Of a stretch of 5,559 nt of DNA, positions 1 through 4,828 are shown one piece after another. Each line of letters opens with the position of its first letter. Within the stretch, counting starts at the first letter, position 1. The DNA comes from Phycisphaerae bacterium (GTDB lineage Bacteria; Planctomycetota; Phycisphaerae; Tepidisphaerales; Tepidisphaeraceae), in assembly GCA_030448225.1 (NCBI GenBank), contig JAUJNJ010000154.1:1-5559 (forward strand), given 5' to 3'. Made by a program: the position numbers and the translations under genes. Below the pieces are notes generated by a model. That model had not been told where the DNA came from, made no database searches, and saw only the letters and a program-made list of their open reading frames with translations.

Positions 1-79
1 ACATGTTCCCGGCTATCAGGTGGGTACCGCCCGCGGCTAGTTTGTGGGGGGCGTGGGTTTTCTTGCGGCCGGCCCGCCT

Positions 80-129
80 CCCCCGGGGGGGGGTGTTTTA
101 TCGACTTATCCACCCCCCCCCGCCGGGGG
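80..129. repeat. Extreme G/C homopolymer hairpin
   Basis: Nine G's plus TG (85-95) are exactly complementary to CA plus nine C's (111-121), giving an 11-bp perfect stem around a 15-base AT-containing loop (96-110). One more C-G pair (84/122) can form. CCCCC at 80-84 can also pair with GGGGG at 125-129 if GCC (122-124) is bulged out. It lies about 90 bases downstream of the minus-strand prepilin-like stop codon. It could stop or stabilise that transcript, but neither strand shows the T-run of a classical intrinsic terminator. Homopolymer runs of this length are also prone to sequencing and slippage error. Confidence 0.7.
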
Positions 130-149
130 TGCCCACCTGGGGTGCCCAC
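126..149. repeat. Tandem 11-base repeat GGGGTGCCCAC
   Basis: GGGGTGCCCAC occurs at 126-136 and again at 139-149, separated by CT, giving a 13-base period. The first copy overlaps the right end of the G/C hairpin. No coding role is apparent. It may be part of a dispersed intergenic repeat of the host genome, but that is inference, since only this one locus is visible. Confidence 0.5.
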
Positions 150-220
150 GCCAGTGACGCGGGTCTTGCGGACTTGCTACGTATCGCGGTCGGAAACCTC
201 TGCCCCGCCTCGGCGGCCCT

Positions 221-1150
221 CTACTCGTCGTCGGTGGGGACGAGGTAGCTGTCGCCGGCCCAGGCGGGGCTGATGTCCTTCTCGTAGTAGCCGTTGCCTT
301 CGACCGGCGAACTCGTGCCCTCCGGGAGCGGCGCGGGCTCGAGCGCGGTGTAGATGTTGTCCCGCTTCACGCCCGGACCGAAACCCAGGCCGAGCGCGCC
401 GACGCCGCAGTAGGGCGTGGTCAGGAAGTCGACGTGCCCGTCGGCGTAGAGGACGTTCTGGCCCGCCTTGTTGTGATTGGCGCTGTTCGCGCGGGCCAGC
501 GCGAACGGCCCGGCGTCGTACCGCGGCGACACGACGCTGTCGCCGCCGCCGAGGATGCCGGGGCTCATGTCGGCGACGACCGCGAAGTCGCTCCTCAGCC
601 AGTCGGAGTTGAGCCGGTACCCGACCGCGGCGGAGAACGGGGACGCGTACGAGTAGCTGAGGTGGTCGCGGCTGGCGAAGTTGCCGCGGAGTTCCGGCCG
701 CACGGGCGAGCCGTCGACGACGAGCGGGTCGGGCGACTCGGCCGCGCTCGGGCAGGCGAAGCGCTTCGGCGCGATCAGCCCCGCCCGCACGAGCAGCCAG
801 AGCGACGCCGTCACGTCGTTGGGCCGCACCCGCGACCCGTGCGCGAACGGGTCCTGCGCGTCCGGGCCGGTGAACGCGATGTACCCCGGGCCGCGGCTCG
901 GCTCGTAGACGACGCGCGGGAGTTGCTTGTTGTTCGCGCTGGCGTACGCCTGGAGCGCACCCTGAATGTCGCGTAGTTGGTTCGCGCAGCGGATCCGCCG
1001 GTCCGACTCGCGCAGGCGGGAGAAGTACGGGATCAGGATGCTCAGCAGCAGCGCGAGCACGCCGACGAGCACGAGCAGTTCGATGAGCGTGAACCCGCCC
1101 CGCTGCGCCGGCGGCACCGATCGGTCGATCTCAGGGCGCTTAGACATCAT
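221..1150 (-). CDS. Prepilin-type N-terminal cleavage/methylation domain protein (pseudopilin-like)
   Basis: This 309-residue protein has a type IV pilin/type II secretion pseudopilin leader. A short, partly basic N-terminus ends in RGG, followed by FTLIELLVLVGVLALLLSIL. Prepilin peptidase would be expected to cut between Gly19 and Phe20, leaving Glu24 as the conserved +5 glutamate. The hydrophobic stretch (about 20-43) would anchor it in the inner membrane and form the pilus-core helix. The rest is a secreted-type domain ending in NHNKAGQNVLYADGHVDF, close to the H-X9-DG-type signature of the large planctomycete DUF1559/pseudopilin families, here with ten residues between His and DG. Such proteins are highly multiplied in planctomycetes and their individual roles are mostly unknown. 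The start is the first of two consecutive ATGs (1148-1150); no clear Shine-Dalgarno is seen. It stands alone, with a 292-base gap upstream and no other pilus genes visible. Confidence 0.9.
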   Translation of the reverse strand: MMSKRPEIDRSVPPAQRGGFTLIELLVLVGVLALLLSILIPYFSRLRESDRRIRCANQLRDIQGALQAYASANNKQLPRVVYEPSRGPGYIAFTGPDAQDPFAHGSRVRPNDVTASLWLLVRAGLIAPKRFACPSAAESPDPLVVDGSPVRPELRGNFASRDHLSYSYASPFSAAVGYRLNSDWLRSDFAVVADMSPGILGGGDSVVSPRYDAGPFALARANSANHNKAGQNVLYADGHVDFLTTPYCGVGALGLGFGPGVKRDNIYTALEPAPLPEGTSSPVEGNGYYEKDISPAWAGDSYLVPTDDE

Positions 1151-1442
1151 GTTCAGGATGAAATACCAACCGTACCGTGCGGCGACTCCCGCCGTGCGTC
1201 AGGCTCCCGCCGAGCATATCCGCGTCGGCGGCGACACGGTAGAGCAGCGGGAACAGTCGCCGCGGCCGGCGTGCTCAGGGAGCGATTGAGAGAAGATCCG
1301 GCTTCGGAAGCAGGGGCCGCGCCCGACCCGAACGCGGGGCCTACGGCGGTCGCTACGCAAGCCGTTACGGGACCAGAAACCGCTGTCACAAACCGCCCCG
1401 CGTCTACCGTATGCGACGCGTTCCGGCTCCACGATCAAACCG
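1151..1442. other. Intergenic region between mqnA and the prepilin-like gene
   Basis: This 292-base gap has no supportable gene; its open frames have no recognisable domain and are shadows of GC-rich sequence. AAACCGC occurs three times near the mqnA end (1377, 1390 and 1437, the last running into the mqnA stop codon). A small palindrome GCTTC-G-GAAGC is also present. No convincing terminator or promoter could be picked out, although a promoter for the prepilin-like gene is expected here. Confidence 0.5.
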
Positions 1443-2285
1443 CTACAGGCCGTGGACGTGGAGCGGTCGCGGCGGGTCCGGGATGACGCCGTAGCGGGCG
1501 GCGAGGGCGTGGAAGTGGCGGATCGCTTCGAGTTCGCGCGGGCCGATGTCGTACTTGAGGTAGGACGTGAGGTACTGCCGGGCGACGTCGGCGGGCCAGC
1601 CGCGGGGAACGGCGAAACGCCCGATGATCTGGCCGACGTTCGCCAGCCCCTCGCGCTTCGCCCGCTCGAGCGTTGCCGGCAGGTCGCCGAGGTCGACGCC
1701 GTCGCGCGCCATCCAAGCCGCGAAGACGAAGGGCAGGCCGGTGAGTTGTTTCCAGGCATCGCCGAGGTCGAGTTGGTGCGGCAGGTCGGTCGGCTCCTCG
1801 CAGACCACCTTGTCCCCGATGAGCAGCCGCGCCACGCGGGATCCCCCGTGCGCGGCGCGGAGGTCGACGAACTCGGGGCGCAGGCCGTACCGCTCGCCGA
1901 GCACGACGCGCGCGAGCGCGACCGACGTGTGGCTGTCGGTGTCGCAGGCGAGGGTGGTGATCTCGGCGATCGGCACGGGGCTGAAGATGCGCACCGTGAG
2001 GGTCGGCCCGTCGCACCCGATCCCCCCCGCCGTCAGCAGGCGCAGGCCGGGCATGCGCTGGTAGTCGATGACCGGCAGCAGCGCGACGTCGAACCGCGCG
2101 GCGAGCAGGCCGTCGAGCAGCCGGGACGGGACGTCGAGCGTCACGCGCAGGTTCGGCACGTCGTCGAGCCCGTAGATGAGCGGCTTGGCGTTCAAAAAGC
2201 TGACGCTGCCGAGGCGAAGGCCGGCGGCGGTCGCGCGTTTGGAGGTATGAGACGCGCAGGTCTGCATGCAGGAATTATGCGTCAC
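1443..2285 (-). CDS. mqnA: Chorismate dehydratase MqnA (futalosine menaquinone pathway)
   Basis: MqnA dehydrates chorismate to 3-[(1-carboxyvinyl)oxy]benzoate, the first committed step of the futalosine route to menaquinone; it acts in the cytoplasm. The 280-residue product has the family landmarks in order: RLGSVSFLNAKPL near the N-terminus (24-36), DVALLPVIDYQR, CDGPTLTVRIFS, the substrate-site-like DTDSHTSVALARVVL, DLGDAWKQLTGLPFVFAAW, and a C-terminal YLTSYLKYDIGPRELEAIRHF helix region. The length matches the family. The frame opens with GTG at 2283-2285, and an in-frame ATG lies at 2265-2267 (Met7). Neither has a good Shine-Dalgarno. The first 22 residues lie outside the conserved fold, so the ATG is an equally reasonable start. 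No other menaquinone gene is in the window. It is unlikely to be co-transcribed with the AraC-type gene upstream, because 250 bases with a large inverted repeat separate them. Confidence 0.93.
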   Translation of the reverse strand: MTHNSCMQTCASHTSKRATAAGLRLGSVSFLNAKPLIYGLDDVPNLRVTLDVPSRLLDGLLAARFDVALLPVIDYQRMPGLRLLTAGGIGCDGPTLTVRIFSPVPIAEITTLACDTDSHTSVALARVVLGERYGLRPEFVDLRAAHGGSRVARLLIGDKVVCEEPTDLPHQLDLGDAWKQLTGLPFVFAAWMARDGVDLGDLPATLERAKREGLANVGQIIGRFAVPRGWPADVARQYLTSYLKYDIGPRELEAIRHFHALAARYGVIPDPPRPLHVHGL

Positions 2286-2336
2286 GAACGCGCGCTGTTC
2301 AGGCTTTCAGAGATTTCAGCGCTAGGAGAAGGATAC

Positions 2337-2525
2337 TTGCCACGGAGATCACGGAGACTCGGGAGAGAGAAAACGCTAAACCGCAGATGACGCAGGTTGC
2401 GCAGATCACGAGAAAGGTCAAGTGGAGCACGGTGTCACCGATCTACCTTTCCTGATCTACGTCATCCGCGGCATCTGCGATGGAATTCTCGTCCCTCCAT
2501 GTGCTCCGTGTGCTCCGGGGTTCAA
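2337..2525. repeat. Long imperfect inverted repeat made of ACGGAG and GCAGATGACGC modules
   Basis: The two halves of this 189-base stretch are reverse complements of each other in the same module order. At the outer ends, TTGCCACGGAGATCACGGAGA (from 2337) faces GCTCCGTGTGCTCCGGGG plus TTCAA (to 2525). Inside these, CGCAGATG with GCAGATCA (2382-2408) faces TGATCTACG and CATCTGCG (2453-2479), with about 21 of 28 positions pairing. GAAAGGT (2412-2418) faces ACCTTTC (2445-2451). The centre is the perfect 11-base palindrome CGGTG-T-CACCG (2430-2440). The element fills most of the gap between the AraC-type stop codon (11 bases away) and mqnA. It has no protein-coding look. As RNA it would fold into one long hairpin that could separate the two same-strand genes. 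Similar ACGGAG and GCAGATGACGC runs are familiar intergenic repeats in planctomycetes and related phyla; that comparison is from memory. Confidence 0.75.
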
Positions 2526-2535
2526 ATCCGCGTCA

Positions 2536-3711
2536 TCAGTTGTCCGACGCCTCGTTCCGCGCCGTCGCCACACGGCGCCAGCGGGTCGGCGTGAGGCCGG
2601 TCGCCTGCTTGAAGCGGCTGGTGAAGTGGCTCTGGTGGGCGAAGCCGCACTCGCGGGCGATCTGGACGAGTTCCTTGTCGCGGGCGAGCAGGTCCGCCTT
2701 GGCCTGGTAGATCTGGCAGTCGAGCAGGAACTGCTTCGGCGTCAGGCCGAGCAACTCGGTGAACCGCCGGTGAAAGTGGAACGGGCTCAGCGACACGGTC
2801 TTGGCGATCTCGACGAGCGTCGGCCCGCGTTGGAACTCGGCATGCATGAACCGCAGCGCCGGCAGGAGCCGGGCGAGCTCGGTGTCGGCCTGGAAGTCGG
2901 CCGGGCGCACGGTGCCCCACTCGCAGCAGTCGGGCTGGAGGCAGAAGATGCTGTACGCGCCGTCGCCGAGCGCCCGGTAGCTCTTGAACGTGACGACGCG
3001 GAACGGCCAGCTGTCGCCGTGCGAGTCGGGCAGGAGCACGCGGTCGACGTAGGTGGCGTCGCCGTTGAGTTGACCGAGCCGGCGCCGGCCCTGGTCGACG
3101 ATGTGGTTGCGCAGGCGGTCGTCGAGCTCGCCCCACGTCCCGCCCGGCGTCTTGGGCTTGAGGTTGCCATCGAGGATGATCAGCCGCACCGGCGGGCGTT
3201 CGATCGCCGCGCCGGCCTTGCGGCACGACTTGTTGCGCGAGCCGCGGCCGGCGGAGACGCGCTTGTCGAGCGCGGCGGCGGCTTCCACGAGGCGCGCGAC
3301 CTCGGCGTTGGTGAACGGGCCCTCCTCGGCCGTGCGCCCGATGTGGGCGACGCCCGGGTACCCGTCGAACACCGGCGACGCCAGCGGGATCGCCACCACG
3401 TGCGCCAGCCCGTTGGGCTTCAGCCATTCCTGCGCGTACGGCGTCGCCTCGAGCTCCTTCGCCGTCCACGCGTCGTCGAGCCGCACCGGCTTGCCCTTGA
3501 GGATCGCCTGCCACGTCATCGCGTCCTCGGCGTGGAAGTCGCGGGCGTACGCCTTGATGAGCGACTCCGACACGTTCGCCGGCTGCATGACCTGGAGCCC
3601 CGCGCGCGGCGCGGCGGTGATGAGCAACCCGCGGCCGTTGCCGGCCACCTTCTTGAACTGTTCGAGGATCTGTCGTGCGGAGAGTTGGTCGCGTCCTGCT
3701 GTAACTATCAC
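2536..3711 (-). CDS. GAF-like sensor / AraC-family transcriptional regulator
   Basis: From the preferred start this is a 391-residue cytoplasmic regulator. The C-terminal ~100 residues (about 284-380) form an AraC/XylS DNA-binding domain with two helix-turn-helix units, TLVEIAKTVSLSPFHFHRRF and ELVQIARECGFAHQSHFTSRF, followed by the usual GLTPTRWRR. The N-terminal half (about 10-150) resembles the GAF-like sensor of some LuxR-type regulators, with EWLKPNGLAHVVAIPL and EEGPFTNAEVARLVEAA. A less clear middle part (about 155-275, starting RLIILDGNLKP) may be a degenerate PAS-like domain and contains CLQPDCC. The effector and targets are unknown. The frame stays open to GTG 3784-3786, but that extension is low-complexity GTGTGC sequence. 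GTG at 3709-3711 is preferred because AGGA sits 6 bases upstream. Confidence 0.85.
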   Translation of the reverse strand: MIVTAGRDQLSARQILEQFKKVAGNGRGLLITAAPRAGLQVMQPANVSESLIKAYARDFHAEDAMTWQAILKGKPVRLDDAWTAKELEATPYAQEWLKPNGLAHVVAIPLASPVFDGYPGVAHIGRTAEEGPFTNAEVARLVEAAAALDKRVSAGRGSRNKSCRKAGAAIERPPVRLIILDGNLKPKTPGGTWGELDDRLRNHIVDQGRRRLGQLNGDATYVDRVLLPDSHGDSWPFRVVTFKSYRALGDGAYSIFCLQPDCCEWGTVRPADFQADTELARLLPALRFMHAEFQRGPTLVEIAKTVSLSPFHFHRRFTELLGLTPKQFLLDCQIYQAKADLLARDKELVQIARECGFAHQSHFTSRFKQATGLTPTRWRRVATARNEASDN

Positions 3712-3717
3712 GGTTGG

Positions 3718-3721
3718 TCCT
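3718..3721 (-). promoter_or_regulatory. Ribosome binding site that decides the AraC-type start
   Basis: Reading the minus strand, ACAGGACCAACCGTG places an AGGA core 6 bases before the GTG at 3709-3711. The upstream in-frame GTG candidates at about 3774-3786 lie in a GTGTGCGTGCGTGTG dinucleotide-like run with no Shine-Dalgarno. This supports the shorter, 391-residue product. Confidence 0.5.
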
Positions 3722-3836
3722 GTAGAAACGTAAACTGTCTCGGGCTCGCCGGCCCGTCCCCTTCGAACAGACACACGCACGCACACCCCCGCCGCGCGGC
3801 ACGGAAATACAAAGCCCGTACCGCCGGCGGCACCGG

Positions 3837-3854
3837 TCGCGCCAAGGGGCGCGA
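3837..3854. repeat. Compact hairpin TCGCGCC-AAGG-GGCGCGA
   Basis: A perfect 7-bp stem closes a 4-base loop. It lies about 125 bases upstream of the preferred AraC-type start. On the plus strand CCAAAAATG follows about a dozen bases later; on the minus strand no T-run follows. It could be a 5'-leader structure or an operator, or a by-product of high GC content. Confidence 0.4.
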
Positions 3855-4044
3855 GCGGCCCGCCAAAAATGATGCTTGGAATGAACGTGGGACGCGGCGA
3901 AACGGCTACGAAGGTTTCCCGCGGGCAACATCCGTCACGGCCGGCCCCCTGGTCCGTGTCGGTCGTTGACGACGGGCCGCGAATATCGGGGCGGACGGAC
4001 CCTTAAATTTCTCAACGGGTGCTGGCACCGAACTTGTTAACGGA

Positions 4045-4064
4045 GCGGCGAGAGGACTCGCCGC
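4045..4064 (+). promoter_or_regulatory. Hairpin presenting a Shine-Dalgarno-like loop before a small ORF
   Basis: GCGGCGAG (4045-4052) pairs perfectly with CTCGCCGC (4057-4064) around the loop AGGA (4053-4056), and the next three bases are ATG. On the plus strand the loop is therefore a ribosome-binding core 8 bases from that ATG, inside an 8-bp GC-rich stem. On the minus strand the same hairpin lies 55 bases past the Fur-like stop codon and could act as its terminator, although it is followed by TCCGTTAACAAGTT and not a T-run. The hairpin itself is certain from sequence; which strand uses it is not. Confidence 0.55.
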
Positions 4065-4151
4065 ATGCACTATCTCGCCACGTCGCCGTACTGGAGCCCG
4101 AAGTTTCGCATCGTCGTCCTAACGCTTGCGACCTTCGCCGCCCTCTGCTGA
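4065..4151 (+). CDS. Possible 28-residue single-pass membrane peptide
   Basis: ATG at 4065 opens a 28-codon frame ending in TGA (4149-4151). The peptide begins MHYLATSPYWSPK and ends FRIVVLTLATFAALC, so it has a polar, aromatic N-terminus, two basic residues (Lys, Arg), and a hydrophobic stretch of about 13 residues at the C-terminus. AGAGGA precedes the ATG at suitable spacing, within a hairpin loop. Most third codon positions are G or C, as in neighbouring genes, though that is also expected by chance here. Its last 33 bases overlap, convergently, the 3' end of the Fur-like gene. It resembles the general form of small membrane peptides, including some toxin peptides, but no family is recognised. 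It may equally be a chance frame. Confidence 0.3.
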   Translation: MHYLATSPYWSPKFRIVVLTLATFAALC

Positions 4152-4724
4152 CGCCACGGCGTCCTCCGCTGGCGCGCCGGCCGTCATGGCCGTCGCCTCG
4201 CCGCCGTCGGCTTCGACCTTCGCGACACCCTCGGCGCTCAGGCCCAACACGTGGAATTGGTGTGAGATCGGCTTGAAGCCGTGCTCCGCGGCGATCTCGT
4301 CGCGCAACTTGCGGAGCTTCTCGCTGCTGAACTCAATCACCCGGCCGGTCGCCACGCAGATCAAGTAGTCATACGTCTGGCGGCCGGCGATGACTTCATA
4401 ATAGGACACTTTGTTATCGAGAAATACTTGCTTCAGGATTCCGGCGTCCTGGAGGTGGCTGAGCGTCCGGTAGGCCGTCGCCCGGCTCACGCGGTGCCCG
4501 AGTTCCTTCACGTCCGACACGAGGCGCTCGGCGTCGACCAGGCCCGTCCTGCGCAACACGGCGTCGAGGATCATCGCCCGCTCGGGGGTGAACTTCAGCT
4601 TCTCGGCGTGCAGGTAGCGGCGGAAGATCGCGCAGATCGGCTCGTACGGCAGGGCCGGTCGCGTTAAGCCGGGGGATATCCTCGGAAGATTCGGGAGGAT
4701 GTGAGCCGTTTCCGCCACGTTCAA
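4119..4724 (-). CDS. Fur-family transcriptional regulator with degenerate metal sites
   Basis: This 201-residue protein has the Fur layout. The winged-helix DNA-binding domain spans about 30-97: KLKFTPERAMILDAVL, DAERL, and the recognition helix VSRATAYRTLSHLQDAGIL. The dimerisation domain spans about 105-165: YYEVIAG, YDYLICVATGRVIEF, IAAEHGFKPISHQFHVLGL. A gap-free comparison with canonical Fur (HHDHLICxxCGxxIEF) shows TYDY in place of HHDH, Thr in place of the second Cys of CxxC, Leu62 at the usual sensory His of the first domain, and no C-terminal CxxxxC. Glu110, Asp119, Glu131 and His155 remain. An Ala/Glu/Gly-rich tail of about 35 residues follows. The frame starts at TTG (4722-4724); GTG at 4716-4718 is an alternative, and neither has a Shine-Dalgarno. 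It is divergent from the binding-protein gene, its likely target along with itself. Confidence 0.88.
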   Translation of the reverse strand: MNVAETAHILPNLPRISPGLTRPALPYEPICAIFRRYLHAEKLKFTPERAMILDAVLRRTGLVDAERLVSDVKELGHRVSRATAYRTLSHLQDAGILKQVFLDNKVSYYEVIAGRQTYDYLICVATGRVIEFSSEKLRKLRDEIAAEHGFKPISHQFHVLGLSAEGVAKVEADGGEATAMTAGAPAEDAVASAEGGEGRKR

Positions 4725-4739
4725 AGTCTATCGCCGTCG

Positions 4740-4769
4740 ATACTAAACGGCAATGTTGCTTCTAGGCAA
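4740..4769 (-). promoter_or_regulatory. Candidate promoter of the Fur-like gene
   Basis: On the minus strand TTGCCT (4764-4769) and TAGTAT (4740-4745) are separated by 18 bases, each matching 4 of 6 positions of the sigma-70-type consensus. Transcription would begin near 4733, leaving a leader of about 10-15 bases, consistent with the absence of a Shine-Dalgarno. A second, equally weak pair, TTGCCG (4748-4753) and TAGACT (4725-4730) with 17-base spacing, would start almost at the GTG codon. Consensus rules from other bacteria may not hold in this lineage. Confidence 0.3.
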
Positions 4770-4776
4770 CGTGCCG
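4748..4776. promoter_or_regulatory. Imperfect palindrome in the divergent intergenic region (candidate operator)
   Basis: CGGCA (4748-4752) faces TGCCG (4772-4776), and inside these GTTGC (4755-4759) faces GCAAC (4766-4770), around a 6-base centre TTCTAG. The spacing between inner and outer arms is 2 bases on the left and 1 on the right. Ten paired bases in this arrangement are unlikely by chance. The site lies between two divergent start codons and overlaps both candidate promoters of the Fur-like gene. It does not resemble the AT-rich classical Fur box. Confidence 0.5.
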
Positions 4777-4828
4777 CCGACAATCGGCGCGGCGGGCGTC
4801 GATCTGACCGCGACCCCGCCGTCGCCGG

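Larger units (their letters stand above)
1..220. other. Intergenic region downstream of the prepilin-like gene
   Basis: No convincing gene is seen here. The only long open frame (plus strand, 3-248) has no family resemblance, is rich in Pro/Gly from G/C runs, and runs into the 3' end of the prepilin-like gene, so it is treated as spurious. The region contains a G9/C9 hairpin (80-129), an 11-base tandem repeat (126-149), and a small inverted repeat CCGCC-TC-GGCGG at 205-216. That last repeat lies 5 bases past the prepilin stop codon and could help end its transcript, although no T-run follows it. Confidence 0.6.
3712..4044. other. Intergenic region upstream of the AraC-type gene
   Basis: About 330 bases hold no supportable gene; long plus-strand open frames here are shadows of the regulator gene. 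The stretch contains the AraC-type leader with its Shine-Dalgarno, a GT-rich run (about 3770-3788), a 7-bp hairpin (3837-3854), and an AT-rich island with CCTTAAATTT (4001-4010) that stands out in the GC-rich surroundings. It should contain the AraC-type promoter, but no well-spaced -35/-10 pair could be assigned. Confidence 0.5.

Noticed and set aside
45..93. Possible G-quadruplex from G-runs on the plus strand
   Set aside because: There are three usable runs (GGGGGG, GGG, G9), but the gap between the second and third is long and C-rich; the G9/C9 hairpin is the more likely structure.
106..114. DnaA-box-like TTATCCACC
   Set aside because: It matches TTATCCACA at 8 of 9 positions but is a single copy in a hairpin loop edge, with no cluster, AT-rich unwinding region or replication gene nearby.
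3..248. 81-codon plus-strand frame at the left edge
   Set aside because: Its composition reflects G/C homopolymers and repeats, it overlaps the end of the prepilin-like gene, and no family resemblance or ribosome site is seen.
1452..2390. 312-codon plus-strand open frame opposite mqnA
   Set aside because: It is antisense to a well-supported mqnA and its translation has no recognisable family motif.
2522..3931. 469-codon minus-strand frame overlapping the AraC-type gene
   Set aside because: It lies in another frame of the same strand, is Arg/Pro/Ala-rich, and lacks domain motifs, whereas the chosen frame carries the AraC domain.
2422..3969. 515-codon plus-strand open frame opposite the AraC-type gene
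   Set aside because: It is an antisense shadow in high-GC sequence, with Arg/Ala/Val/Glu-rich low-information translation and no domain; the minus strand encodes a clear two-HTH regulator.
3962..4029. Two 5-2-5 palindromes, GTCGTTGACGAC (3962-3973) and GGTGCTGGCACC (4018-4029)
   Set aside because: Five-base arms with a 2-base centre are expected at about this rate by chance in several hundred bases, and the two share no clear consensus.
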